NCBI GenBank assembly: GCA_949987705.1
Contig: OX465283.1
Coordinates: 94,971,813 to 95,035,812, forward strand
Origin: Thereva unica
Lineage: Eukaryota; Arthropoda; Insecta; Diptera; Therevidae
Direction: 5' to 3'
DNA: 64,000 nt
In this document: positions 31,760 through 43,829 of the stretch, piece after piece
Numbering within the stretch: the first letter of the stretch is position 1
Layout of the letters: every line of letters starts with the position of its first letter
Position numbers and translations under genes: made by a program
Notes under the pieces: model-generated
What the model saw: only the letters and a program-made list of their open reading frames with translations
Databases searched by the model: none
What the model was told of the DNA's origin: nothing

Positions 31760-32665
31760 ATGGAAGTGGCGGAAAGAGAAACTTTACAATACGTTGCTAA
31801 AAACATTAGTTACATAAACCCTTTTGACGGTGACAAATATAGTTTATCTAGTTTTTTAAATAGAATCGAATCACTAATTCCTCTTTTCGACTCATTCAGT
31901 AATGAAAATAAACTTGTTATTCTTGGTTTCATTATTGATAAAGTGACTGGTAAAGCTAAAGAATCCATAATAAGAAATGGAATAGTAAACTCATGGTTGG
32001 AGCTTAAACGCGTGTAAATAAAAAATCACGGCGAAAAAACGACAGTAGTAGACCTTGTTCATGAATTAAAGTTATGTAGGTGTGATTCTACGGTTGAAAA
32101 TTTTTACAATAAAATTAGTACAATGCTATGCCGCTTAAATAATGCAAATATTTTGAACGCAGAAAACTCAGCAAACGAAATTGCTGCGAACCAAAGGCTA
32201 GCTTTAAAACATTTTACTGAAAACTTACCTCCGAAAAATCTTATTGGATGTCAAAATCCTGAAAATCTAGAAAATGCGTACGAACTACTAGCTAAATTTG
32301 GATATTTGTCCTTCACAAATAATAAATACAAAACTTCACAATTTAAAAATAACTCTGTTAATAAATTTAGAAATTTTACTTCAAATCATAATCAACAAAC
32401 TAATAACAGTGACAATAACAGAAATATTCGACATAATAGGTTTACAAACACTAATAGTGGTCAATCGAGAAATTCCAATAGAAATAATTATAACTACAAT
32501 TATAATAACCAGAGAGCTGATAATGGAGACAATGACAGAACAATCCAACACAGTTCGTTCAAAAATTTCACTAATAGTGAACAGTCAAGAAACACTAATA
32601 ATCGTAGAGCGTATTCCCAAGGAAATTTCAACTCCAACAGCCGTGGAGAACCAATGGACATATAG
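31760..32665 (+). pseudogene. Gypsy-type gag
   Basis: Starts at the ATG at 31760. The first 85 residues end at a TAA at 32015, and the same frame resumes to 32665, so one nonsense change (and possibly a small shift) breaks it. Sequence such as NPFDGDKYSLSSFLNRIE and a helical middle part are typical of Gypsy capsid regions. The C-terminal half is very rich in asparagine, arginine and serine instead of a zinc knuckle; no CCHC box is present, as in some insect errantivirus-like gags. It would package element RNA. The following pol is separated by insertions. Confidence 0.7.
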
Positions 32666-32697
32666 TTATAGCATCATTGTTTCGTTTTCTTGCGGAT

Positions 32698-32766
32698 TAG
32701 GCCTACTGGGGACACCACAATAAAAAAACGCGCCAAAAACTCGACCTCCAAGGTGGTGTGGAAAAG
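32698..32766. repeat. 70-bp repeat, second copy (first at 29564-29634)
   Basis: Both copies run cctactggggacaccac, an A-rich piece with aaaaaacgcgcc, actcgacct, then aggtggtgtgga. The ends ggacaccac and gtggtgt can pair, so each unit could form a hairpin. Confidence 0.85.
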
Positions 32767-32768
32767 GG

Positions 32769-33141
32769 TTTTTTTTTTTTTTTTTTTTGTGGCAAGATGA
32801 AGCTTAGGAGTCACCCTTTGTACTACTAGTCCGTCATGTCTTACAAGTCATGGTGCAGCGTATAGTAGTAAGCTTGATCTGAAGGAAAAATGAGATAGGA
32901 TAGGTTAGGGGTCTGGAGGGTGCATGAGTAGATGTCGATGAACCTTGAGTTTGAACTCTGAGATGTTATATGAGCTCGGAAACACCGACTGCGGAAGAGA
33001 GTTCCACAATCGAGTTGTTCTATTTATAAACGAACTGCTAAAACGTAATGTGCGTGAAGGGGAGGGCTGAAGGGTGAAGGGGTGAGCCGAGTTGGCTAGG
33101 TTTGTACGCCAACGAAATTTCTTAATTATATGTATGAACAT
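32769..33141 (-). pseudogene. 3' end of a CR1/Jockey-like non-LTR element
   Basis: On the minus strand the ORF (33141-32905) has the C-terminal pattern of these ORF2 proteins (FINRTTRLWNSLPQSVFPSS, then ISEFKLKVHRHL). The sequence ends in a run of about 20 T at 32769-32788, which is a poly(A) tail on the minus strand. It is a strongly 5'-truncated copy inserted between gag and protease of the Gypsy element. Confidence 0.8.
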
Positions 33142-34201
33142 TATAATCTATTGTATATGAAACAATCGGCGCTGAATTGCGGCTAAAGTATAAATGCTAA
33201 AAAAAAATTTTCAACGGAATTTTATAACATACAAATTTGTTGGTATAACTTGTCGTAAATAAATAGTTGACTAGGTATTTGCAAAAAAACATTTTTAATA
33301 AACTTTTGAGGTGTAATAAATACATAAATATCAACATTATATAAAAAAGTAAAGGCAGCAAATGTGGGCAATGATGAGCTCAACTCAGTTTTGAAATGAA
33401 ACGGGGAAAGAAAAAGATAGGAAATTTTTTTTTTTTGAATTTACATTTTCCGACATTTAAAGCGCTATAACTCGTGAAATATTAGTCCTATCTAAAAATG
33501 ATAAAAACAAAAATTATAGATAATCGTGTGTTCTATAAGTCTTAGGAAGGATATTTTTATGGCGGGCTAATCGTTAACGAAATATAGTGCAAAGAAAGTA
33601 ATGTATAAAGTTTGAAGCACTATAACTCCGAACATATTGACTTTACAAAAAAAAATTCTGAACAAAAAAGTTAAATCACTTATTTATCTACAAAAAAGAT
33701 TATATACATTTTTGTCGTAAAACGCATAGTTTCTGAGATATAGAATTAAATGCGTTTCCCTCCATTGTAAGTGAAGCATAAGGGTGGGGATGACGCCATT
33801 TTGAATTTAAGCTCATAAAAATATGTAAAAACATTTGGTAAAAAAAAATCGCGTGCGGTATTTTTTGCAAAGAAAAAGTAGGTACCTATTTACTGGACTA
33901 TCTTGTTCTTATTGGAAAGAACCCCTGGAGGGGTCGAAAGGAATGCACACAACAATATATATCTGTCTCGCTTCAATACATACCCTTCAACCACCTTATC
34001 CTTTTCCACAATGTAACAGAATACAAACACACGAAACGAAATCGTTCAAAATGAAAAAATTGTGCTTTTGCAAAAATTCTAAACGCACCGCCACCGCACC
34101 ACACTCAATCCGCAAACTGCGTAGTAAGAAAATTCCCTGATATCGACTTCGACTCTGATTCCGCGACTATCGCGCGACGGACGACTCAAGCACACCTTTT
34201 C
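33142..34201. other. Non-coding insert within the Gypsy element
   Basis: AT-rich sequence with repeated phrases such as cgctataactcgtgaaatatt and actataactccgaacatatt (33465 and 33620), suggesting an internally repetitive unknown element. No gene. Confidence 0.45.
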
Positions 34202-34204
34202 TAA

Positions 34205-34790
34205 TGGGGCCCATCCACAGGCCAACTAGTTGTCCAAACTGAGTTGTGTTGTCACTGAATCGCATCGTGTGTGGGGCAGTTGGCAAACTGATTTGACAGT
34301 TGGGGTTTCAGTTGGGATAAATCAAAATCTTTTAATTTTATGGGGGCGGGGCCTAGAGTTTGGGCAACTAGTTGCACTGTGTTAATTGCAGTTTGGCAAA
34401 CTACTTGAATGAATTAAGCCTGAATTCGAAGTATATTTTTTTTGCAAGTTTATTTTGCATTATTTTTAATTTAAATTATGAAAGTTCACATAATATTACA
34501 TTATTCTCATAAATTATACTTTTAGAATTTAATTTATATTTTAAAAAATATAAATATTTATATTAATAATTAAAAAAAAATTATAATTAATCTAAAAAAT
34601 CATCTTTCTCCAATTTTTATTATTATAAAACTTAGTCGCGGGTTTTCTACAATTTCATTTAACTTTCAAATTGCCTTTAAAATATCGAATTGACAGTTGA
34701 AATATCAACTCAGTTGAAGCGTTTGTGGCAAAACAACAACTTTTTACACAACTCAGTTTGGGCAACTAGTTGGCCCGTGGATGGGCCCCA
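34205..34790. mobile_element. PIF/Harbinger-type MITE, TAA duplication
   Basis: Inverted ends of about 44 bp begin TGGGGCCCATCCAC and contain GGCCAACTAGTTG. The element is flanked by TAA (34202-34204 and 34791-34793), a TWA site typical of PIF/Harbinger. 586 bp, non-coding. The gcaactagttgc core recurs inside, near 34365. Confidence 0.88.
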
Positions 34791-35024
34791 TAAGCTGTTT
34801 AAAAAATCTCACACAAAGTAAAAAATCCTGGACACTTTTTCTCACTCTTGGAACAAGAACTCGCAGCGATTGAACAAAAAAAGTCCACCCAATGACGACG
34901 AAAGAATAAACAAAGCAAAACAAAAACAAAATGAGTCAAGGAATGTGACGACTTCCGTTCCGCACATTCTTTTGAATAGACTCCAGGGATAAGACATACT
35001 CATGTCAAAAATAGGATTCGTGAT

Positions 35025-35276
35025 ATGAGATTCATAATAGATTCCGGTGCTGAAAGAAGCGTCATAAACATAAATATTTGTAGTGAAAAATGGAAAATTT
35101 CATCTAGAAACAAGATCATTAATGTACTTAATCGAAAAATCAAGACAAAAACTTTATACAAATTCCCAATATTCAACGAATTTAATGAAGAAAAAGACTA
35201 CTACGTAAAATTTTTAGAGTATGATTTTCATAACTACTTCGATGGCTTAATAGGTAATAACGTACTGGTAGACTTA
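35025..35276 (+). pseudogene. Gypsy-type aspartic protease region
   Basis: The segment starts RFIIDSGAERSVINI, the active-site DSG of retropepsins, and continues to FDGLIGNNVLVDL, the usual end of the protease before the linker to reverse transcriptase. It is cut at 35276 by a MITE; the reading frame resumes at 39353. The protease would process Gag-Pol. The link to gag is broken by insertions. Confidence 0.8.
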
Positions 35277-35337
35277 AGCCCTGGACAGACATGTGATTTC
35301 GATATCATAATATTGAGATAACGATATCAAAATAAAC

Positions 35338-35954
35338 CACGGTATACAGAATACAAGGTAATGTAATGAGGAAATGTCATTTTGGTGTGACGTCACTTGG
35401 CACGTTCATTATAAACAAAGTGAAGTGGAAAGTGTTTTGAAAAGCAAATAACGTTAAAAATTTAGATTTTTAAATTAAAAATGTGACTAAAATAGGTGAA
35501 AATGGTTAAGTGTGAAGTGATCAATTGTAAGAATTATGAAGACAATAAATATTGCAAGGACAAAGTAAGATATTACAGATTTCCAAAAAACGAAAATGTA
35601 TGTGAACAGTGGATAAAACTTTGTGGAAACAAAAATTGCAACATTAGTGCCGCGAGAATATGTTCCGTTCACTTTGTGGATGCTGATTATAGACTACAAG
35701 ACATTCTTTTAAAAACAGATGTGAGTAAAAGGAGACTGAAGAAAGAAGCTATTCCTAGTAAACATTTACCTCTTTCTGAAGATCACTCGGCAAGGGGAGA
35801 AAGAATATATAAAAGGCAACGAAAACAGCTTGCTAACGAAGCTATTTCAGAATATGAAGAGTAAAATATATTCTTTTAAGCATTACAATATCCGACCATT
35901 TGTCGTTTCAACATTTCTTTCCCAGAAATCAAAGATGCCTTATGGAAATAGATG
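35338..35954 (+). repeat. Left inverted arm of the P-like element
   Basis: 617 bases from cacggtatacagaatac to ...ttatggaaatagatg, including the promoter-side region and the whole THAP ORF. The right arm is 38308-38924, same length; I saw no differences in the parts I compared. Confidence 0.9.
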
Positions 35955-38238
35955 CTTCAGCCGTAAATAGTGAATTGGATATTAGTAAAACAAATAACAC
36001 TACAAATGTTGCTACACAAACAAAGTAATTTGAAAATTTCCGAACCGTAAATTATATTCGTAGTGTACTTATTATTATTCTTTGTATAGGAGACTTGGAC
36101 AACATTTCAGAGAAAGAAATTTCCAGATTGAAGAAGCTCCTACGGAAGGAGAGAAAAGAAAAGATGGTATTCAAAAAGCAATTAGAGGAAGAAAGGGAGA
36201 TTTATAAGAACTTTACACGACTATTTACTACATCGCAAGTAAAGAAAATAAGAAACCCACAGAAAAGGATCAAATGGTGTCCTGAGGATATAGCAAATGC
36301 GATATCTTTGTACTCCGCCGGAGCAAAATGTTATCGTCTTTTACGTTCACGTGGGTACCCCTTACCATCCATATCGACTTTAAAAAAGTGGGCGGCTAAA
36401 TTAAACATGGAAACAGGACTATTACAGTGTGTATTAAATTTGCTTAAAGGTTGTGAGTACAACGAGAAAGATCGAGTGTGTGTGTTAAGCTTTGACGAAA
36501 TGAAGGTAAAAGGTAGTTACGAATATGACCGGTCTTGTGATATAGTGTTAAAGCCAGCGAAATATGTGCAAGTTGCAATGATTCGTGGACTATATAAAAA
36601 CTGGAAGCAAGTGATTTATTACAATTTCGACTGTGCTATGACAGCTGGTATCACAGAACATATCATAAGATCATTGCAAAATATTAATTATTTTGTTGTG
36701 TCTGTTGTATGTGACATGGGACCTGCAAATATGGGTCTCTGGAAAGAATTAAAAATAAATCATGAAAACCCCTATTTTTATGTAGGCGGTCGAAAAATCC
36801 TTGCCTTTGCGGACACCCCTCATTTAATGAAACTAGTGCGAAACCACTTCATCGACACAGGTTTCATACTAGATAAAAAAATAATCAACTCCAAACCAAT
36901 AGTTGAGTTATTAAAACTTCAAAAAGAATTAAATATTTGCCATAAGATTTCAGATATCCATTTGGATGTAAAAAATGCGTCTCGATAAAAAGTCAAGTAT
37001 GCTGTCCAACTTCTTTCTAATACGGTTTCTGAAGCTCTTAAAAGAGCTATAAGTTTAGGCAAGATAGGTGACATAAATAATGCGTTAGAAACCAGCGAAT
37101 TTTTAAAGTTAATAAACGACTGGTTTGATGTATTTAATTCTTCCGCTGCTACAAAAGATTTAAGACCTAGAACCGAAGCATTTCAATCATGCAATGAAGT
37201 CCAACAAAGTATTATTGCCTTAACAAATGACAAAATAAGTTCCTTAAGAGTTGGAAATAGAAAGGTCCTCTTACCTTTCCAAAAAGGTATTCTCCTGAAT
37301 AATGCTTCACTAGTTGCATTATCTAAATATTTAGAGCTACAGTATGGTAATAAATACATTTTAACAAGAAGACTACAACAGGATGACCTCGAACGCTTTT
37401 TTGGAACTATTCGTTCTAAAGGTGGGCTTCACGATCATCCTACGTCTTTAGAATTCAAATATAGGTTAAGAATGTGTATTTTAGGTAAATTATGAAACAA
37501 TTGTAAAATATGCTTTCAATGTTGTGCCGTCTGTTTTTTATGGTAATGTAGATGTAGAAAATATTTACTTATGCTTATAATAAGAAAGCAGTACTTATAT
37601 TTGTGAATAGCTTATAATATGCTCATTAGTGTTTATAATAAAAATATAAATTTGTAACATTTTTATTATTGTTCTTAAGGTCGTTCAGATAGCTCTCAAC
37701 AAGTGAGTTGCAGCAGCAATGTTAAAAATTGTTCAGAACAGTTTGACGATGTTCAGTTTACAGCACATATGTTGAGGCCAATTATTATCAGTGCAGAAAA
37801 TGAAAATAAAATATTACACCAACTAGAACCAGAATATGAAGAGTTATCCCTAACGGAATTTGAAGAAGATGCTGTGGAGTATATAGCTGGATATCTCATA
37901 AAAAAGTTGAAACTTGAGGAGAATGTGATCAGAAGGACTTCTCTTTTACTTGGGTTGACCAGGTATCTGAAGGAGGTTTCAAAAAACCACGAAGAGAATT
38001 TATGGAAAAAGTATTAGTGCTAGAACATATATTTAATAATCATCATGGAAATAGTTTTAGCCTAGAACAGAAAACTGTTGAAAATTGCTTACGTTTATCC
38101 AAAAATGTATCGTTGAAAGACGAAGTAAAAAAATTGTTTTTTAAAACGCGCGTATATATAAGAATTAAAACACTCAACAAAAATATTGTAACACAATGTA
38201 AAACAAAAAAAAGAAAATTAATAAAAACTTTAACATAA
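35502..38238 (+). pseudogene. P-like transposase with THAP domain, one nonsense codon in the core
   Basis: Exon 1 (from the ATG at 35502) encodes a THAP C2CH finger: C4, C9, then FP at about 30 and ICSVHF with the last Cys and His. A short exon around 35943-36024 and exon 3 from about 36090 follow. The RNase H-like core shows LSFDEMKVKG (Asp), VVCDMGPAN (Asp) and DLERFFGTIRSKGG (Glu), the catalytic triad of the P family. A TAA at 36986 breaks an otherwise open frame to 37492. The C-terminal exons (37680 on) contain EEDAVEYIAGYLIKKL and a basic tail. The enzyme excises DNA through a GTP-assisted synapse in known P elements. Confidence 0.85.
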
Positions 38239-38307
38239 AATGTGATAATTTTCCGATCATTTTCCTTATAGATTCATTTATATATCTTGAAGTCCTAAGT
38301 ATTGAAT

Positions 38308-38924
38308 CATCTATTTCCATAAGGCATCTTTGATTTCTGGGAAAGAAATGTTGAAACGACAAATGGTCGGATATTGTAATGCTTAAAAGAATATATTTTA
38401 CTCTTCATATTCTGAAATAGCTTCGTTAGCAAGCTGTTTTCGTTGCCTTTTATATATTCTTTCTCCCCTTGCCGAGTGATCTTCAGAAAGAGGTAAATGT
38501 TTACTAGGAATAGCTTCTTTCTTCAGTCTCCTTTTACTCACATCTGTTTTTAAAAGAATGTCTTGTAGTCTATAATCAGCATCCACAAAGTGAACGGAAC
38601 ATATTCTCGCGGCACTAATGTTGCAATTTTTGTTTCCACAAAGTTTTATCCACTGTTCACATACATTTTCGTTTTTTGGAAATCTGTAATATCTTACTTT
38701 GTCCTTGCAATATTTATTGTCTTCATAATTCTTACAATTGATCACTTCACACTTAACCATTTTCACCTATTTTAGTCACATTTTTAATTTAAAAATCTAA
38801 ATTTTTAACGTTATTTGCTTTTCAAAACACTTTCCACTTCACTTTGTTTATAATGAACGTGCCAAGTGACGTCACACCAAAATGACATTTCCTCATTACA
38901 TTACCTTGTATTCTGTATACCGTG
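38308..38924 (-). repeat. Right inverted arm of the P-like element
   Basis: Inverse of 35338-35954, same length of 617 bases. Followed on the right by 16 extra bases (ctgtatatgtaccgtg) that look like a second, imperfect copy of the terminus. Confidence 0.9.
38398..38760 (-). CDS. Second THAP ORF in the right arm, identical to the first
   Basis: The 120-residue product from the ATG at 38760 is identical to that of the left-arm THAP ORF. It ends in a stop after EYEE in the absence of splicing, so it could make a DNA-binding protein without a catalytic domain, as P-element repressors do; that is inference. It has its own copy of the upstream region. Confidence 0.8.
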   Translation of the reverse strand: MVKCEVINCKNYEDNKYCKDKVRYYRFPKNENVCEQWIKLCGNKNCNISAARICSVHFVDADYRLQDILLKTDVSKRRLKKEAIPSKHLPLSEDHSARGERIYKRQRKQLANEAISEYEE

Positions 38925-39352
38925 CTGTATATGTACCGTGAAAATAAAATAAGTAGTGACAGACATAATATTATGATATCTGTGGCAGTTGTATTTTTGA
39001 CAGTTGGAATTTAAATTTCTAAGGAGAACCTGAAACTGGTTCGTATTCTACTTTAATAAATAGTTACTATAGTAACTATACAAAACTAAACAAATATAAA
39101 AATTTTAAAGGTAACTTGATATTTCAAAAGAGCAAAAGTTTGAGTTTTTATAATTTCCGCTAGCGAAAAATAGCGCTGCTCTCACTAGATATTACTAATA
39201 TCATGTTAATATTATGAAAATCAGCTGTGTTTCGATATTACGTTAATATCATGTTGTTGCGTTTTGATATTATGATATGGGGGTGACCGACATATCCGAA
39301 TATTATAATATTAGGAATATTATGATATCGAAATCACATGTCTGTCCAGGGC

Positions 39353-40329
39353 TAGATGCAATCATTGATTACAAACAAAAATTATTAAGAACACGTAACG
39401 CTTTAATACCCTTCTATTTAAACAAAGAGGAAGAATTCTATGCTAGAGAATGTTATAGAGACGAATCTATTAATGTTTTTAGTAATGAATCCAACTCAAA
39501 TGTTATTCTAAATGAAAGTTTTTCTGAACATCTTAATACAAAAGATGCCTACAAATTAAGATCTCTCCTCACCTCGTACAGAGACATCATTTTCAAGGAT
39601 CAAGATAATCTTTCCTTTACAAATGAAATAAAGCACGAAATCAATACAAAAACCGAAATTCCAATTTACAGTAAATTGTACAGATATCCAGAAATCCATC
39701 GGGAAGAAGTTGATAGGCAAATAAATGAAATGCTGGATCAAAAAATTATCAAGCCTAGTCACAGTCCATACAATTCACCAATATGGGTTGTCCCAAAGAA
39801 AATAGATAAGTCCGGAAAACAAAAATGGAGGATTGTCGTCGATTACAGGAAGCTAAACGAGCAGACTATAGACGAAAAATTCCCCATTCCTAACATCGAA
39901 GAATTATTCGATAAATTGGGCAAATGCAATTTTTTTTCAACCATTGACCTTGCAAAAGTCTTTCATCAAATTGAAGTATCACCCAAAGATCGTCAAAAGA
40001 CAGCATTTTCTACAGCCAACGGACATTACGAATTTATTCGCATGCCGTTTGGACTGAAAAATGCTCCATCCACATTTCAGAGGTTAGTGAACCGTGCTTT
40101 AAATGAATACATTAACAAAATATGTGTGGTATATTTGGATGATGTTCTAATTTTTTCTACTAGCTTCGAAGAACATTTATTGTCTCTGAGAAAAATTTTA
40201 CAAAGATTGAGGGAAACAAACCTAAAAATCCAAATCGACAAATGTCATTTCGCTGATACATCAACAAACTATCTAGGTCACATAATAACACAAAATGGAA
40301 TAAAGCCTGATAATAAAATTATTAGATAA
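39353..40329 (+). pseudogene. Gypsy-type reverse transcriptase
   Basis: The frame continues pol directly after the MITE (DAIIDYKQKLL). The polymerase domain reads EVDRQINEMLDQKIIKPSHS, NSPIWVVPKK, WRIVVDYRKLNEQT, FSTIDLAKVFHQIEV, MPFGLKNAPSTFQRL and the catalytic VVYLDDVLIF. A glycine usual in DLAKGFHQI is valine here. The frame is open to 40329, where the satellite-bearing insert begins; RNase H resumes at 43830. It copies element RNA into DNA in cytoplasmic particles. Confidence 0.88.
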
Positions 40330-40734
40330 AAAATACTTTTTAATATAACACGTTTTTATAACGAACTAAAAAGTATAAAATAATGGCACTAGCCCCATAC
40401 AGATTTAGAACCTCAAACATATTTCTAACACCATACAGATAGTCCTGAAAATTTGTGATTGTGAATTTGTAATAGCTATAATATATGTAAAATTTTAAAC
40501 GAAAAAACGTGGGGCGTATATATGATTGATGCGAATGATTTCTCAACCCAGCTACTCTACACTCCTTACTATTGTCTATAGCACTGCTTTCTTCATATAA
40601 AAACATCTGTAAATTAAATTTGAGTCGTAATTATCTGAAACTTTTATCTTTCATTTTACTTTTAATAATTTACCGTATTAATTTAAATTATATAACTGAT
40701 GTGAATATTAAATTTTGAATTACGTCACATGGCT
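40330..40734. other. Left part of the insert in Gypsy pol
   Basis: AT-rich non-coding sequence between the end of the reverse transcriptase frame and the first diverged satellite units. No inverted ends recognised. Confidence 0.5.
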
Positions 40735-43700
40735 TATTTTTTTCTACATGGCATGTCCTTTCATTTGATTCCCATGTGGAGGTTGTTGTAAAGTTAGGCA
40801 ATCCACCAGTTTATGTTAGCCGCCAAGTTAAATTTACAATGACCTCATATAGCTTATTGTATCCTACTTATCACACCCTTTTCTGTAGTACCCACGTCGC
40901 GGGTGTTGTGATGAAATTGGTAAGCCGTGCTCTTGAGACGTCCGCCATGGATCTAACTGTATATTAAGTGTACTATATTGCTCATTGTGTTCTACTGATG
41001 CTACACTTTCATTTGATAACTATGTCGAGGGGATTTTGAAAACAATGGTAATCCGCCCTCTTGAGACGGCCGCCATTGATCTAACTATATTAAGCATACT
41101 ATATTGTTTATTGTATTGTATTTATGATACCCTTTCATTTGATACCCATTTACTGGTTGTCTTAAAGAAAATGTTAATCCGCCCTTTGGTGAAGGCTTTG
41201 GTTTGATTTCGCTATTGACTGAAAAGCGGAAAGTGGAAATGCTCAACCCATGGCTCGGGTTATGTGAAGAAAATGGTAATCCACCATCTTAAAATGGCCG
41301 CAATGGACCTAATGATGTTCTTAGTATATTGTATTGTTTATGGTGTTTTACTTATCATACCCTTTCATTTGATACCCATGTCGAAAGGGTTCTGAAGAGA
41401 ATGGTAACCGGCCCTCCTGAGGAGGTGGCCATGGATCTAAAGACATAGCTTATGGCATTACTTTTGATGCCCTTTCGTTTGATACCCATGTCGAGGGGGT
41501 TATGAAGGAAATGTTAATCCGTCCTCTTGAGATGGCCGCCATGGACCAAACGAAATATTGAGTATACTATATTGCTTATGGCATTCTACTTATCATACCC
41601 TTTCATTTGATACCCATGTCGAAAGGGTTCTGAAGAGAATGGTAACCGGCCCTCCTGAGAGGTGGCCATGGATCTAAAGACATAGCTTATTGCATTACTT
41701 TTGATGCCCTTTCGTTTGATACCCATGTCGAGGGGGTTGTGAAGGAAATGTTAATCCGTCCTCTTGAGACGGCTGCCATGGACCAAACGAAATATTGAGT
41801 ACACTATATTGCTTATGGCATTCTACTTATCATACCCTTTCATTTGATACCCATGTCGAAAGGGTTCTGAAGAGAATGGTAACCGGCCCTCCTGAGGAGG
41901 TGGCCATGAATATAAAGACATAGCTTATTGCATTACTTTTGATGCCCTTTCGTTTGATACCCATGTCGAGGGGGTTGTGAAGGAAATGTTAATCCGTCCT
42001 CTTGAGATGGCTGCCATGCACCAAACGAAATATTGAGTATACTATATTGCTTATGGTATTCTACTTATCATACCCTTTCAATTTATACCCACGTCGAAAG
42101 GGTTCTGAAGAGAATGGTAACCCACCCTCCTGAGGAGGCCGCCGTGGACCTAATGATGTTCTGAGTATATTGTATTGCTTATGGTGTTTTACTTATCATA
42201 CCCTTTCCTTTGATACCCATGTCGAAAGGGGTGTGAAGAGAATGGTAACCGGTCCTCCTGAGGAGGTAGCCATGGATCAAAAGACGTAGCTTATTGCATT
42301 ACTTTTGATGCCCTTTCGTTTGATACCCATGTCGAGGGGGTTGTGAAGAAAATGTTAATCCGTCCTCTTGAGATGGCCGCCATGGACCAAATGAAATATT
42401 GAGGATAATATATTGCTTATGGTATTCTACTTATCATACCCTTTCATTTGACACCCATGTCGAAAGGGTTCTGAAGAGAATGGTGACCCACCCTCCTGAG
42501 GAGGCCGCCATGGACCTAATGATGTTCTGAGTATATTGTATTGCTTATGGTGTTTTACTTATCATACCCTTTCATTTGATACCCATGTCGAAAGGGTTCT
42601 GAAGAGAATGGTAACCCACCCTCCTGAGGAGGCCGACATGGACCTAATGATGTTCTGAGTATATTGTATTGCTTATGGTGTTTTACATACTTATCATACA
42701 CCCATGTCGAGGGGGTTGTGAAGAAAATGTTAATCCGTCCTCTTGAGATGGCCGCCATGGACCAAATGAAATATTGAGGATAATATATTGCTTATGGTAT
42801 TCTACTTATCATACCCTTTCATTTGACACCCATGTCGAAAGGGTTCTGAAGAGAATGGTGACCCACCCTCCTGAGGAGGCCGCCATGGACCTAATGATGT
42901 TCTGAGTATATTGTATTGCTTATGGTGTTTTACTTATCATACCCTTTCATTTGATACCCATGTCGAAAGGGTTCTGAAGAGAATGGTAACCCACCCTCCT
43001 GAGGAGGCCGACATGGACCTAATGATGTTCTGAGTATATTGTATTGCTTATGGTGTTTTACTTATCATACCCTTTCATTTGATATCCATGTCGAAAGGGT
43101 TCTGAAGAGAATGGTAACCGGCCCTCCTGAGGAGGTCGCCATGGATCTAAAGACATAGATTATTGCATTACTTTTGATGCCTTTTCGTTTGATACCCATG
43201 TCGATTGGGTTGTGAAGTAAATGTTAATCCGTTCTCTTGAGATGGCCGCCATGGACCAAACGAAATATTGAGGATAATATATTGCTTATGGTACTCTACT
43301 TATCATACCCTTTCATTTGACACCCATGTCGAAAGGGTTCTGAAGAGAATGGTAACCCACCCTCCTGAGGAGGCCGCCATGGACCTAATGATGTTCTTAG
43401 TATATTGTATTGCTTATGGTGTTTTACTTATCATACCCTTTCATTTGATACCCATGTCGAAAGGGTTCTGAAGAGAATGGTAACCGGCCCTCCTGAGGAG
43501 GTCGCCATGGATCTAAAGACATAGCTTATTGCATTACTTTTGATGCCTTTGTCGAGGGGGTTGTGAAGTAAATGTTAATCCGTTCTCTTGAGATGGCCGC
43601 CATGGACCAAACGAAATATTGAGGATAATATATTGCTTATGGTATTCTACTTATCATACCCTTTCATTTGACACCCATGTCGAAAGGGTTCTGAAGAGAA

Positions 43701-43812
43701 TGGTAGCCCACCCTCCTGAGGAGGCCGCCATGGACCTAATGATGTTCTGAGTATATTGTATTGCTTATGGTGTTTTACTTATCATACCCTTTCATTTGAT
43801 ACCCAGGTCGAA
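40735..43812. repeat. Satellite array of 128-bp and 110-bp units
   Basis: The phrase tttgatacccatgtcga recurs 20 or more times. From 41381 to 43808 the spacing is 128 (after a cgaaaggg unit) or about 110 (after a cgaggggg unit), with two short ones (119, 95). The 110-bp type contains atgttaatccgtcctcttga; the 128-bp type ggtaacc-gccctcctgagg. Units before 41340 are more diverged. All units carry a ggccgccatgga-like segment. Short ORFs here are chance. Confidence 0.95.
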
Positions 43813-43829
43813 GCTAGATGATGATGCGA

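Larger units (their letters stand above)
35337..38940. mobile_element. P-like THAP transposon with 617-bp inverted arms
   Basis: Flanked by the 8-bp direct repeat AAAATAAA (35329-35336 and 38941-38948), the size used by P elements. The outer ends read ccacggtatacag on the left and, inverted, a doubled cacggtac/cacggtatac end on the right. Bases 35338-35954 are repeated in inverse at 38308-38924. Between the arms lies the transposase body. 3.6 kb in total. Confidence 0.82.
35277..39352. mobile_element. TA-flanked MITE interrupted by a P-like transposon
   Basis: The ends are inverted: gccctggacagacatgtgat at 35278 on, and its inverse ending at 39352; the match continues for about 37 bases. TA lies on both sides (35275-35276 and 39353-39354), and joining the flanks restores the Gypsy pol frame. 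Without the P-like insertion it would be about 0.47 kb, AT-rich and full of gatatcataatatt-like phrases. Confidence 0.75.

Noticed and set aside
33835..34140. 101-residue ORF
   Set aside because: Low-complexity composition and no motif; lies in an AT-rich insert.
40776..43471. Several 60-75 residue ORFs in the satellite array
   Set aside because: They are the same repeat read repeatedly, with no conserved start or function.
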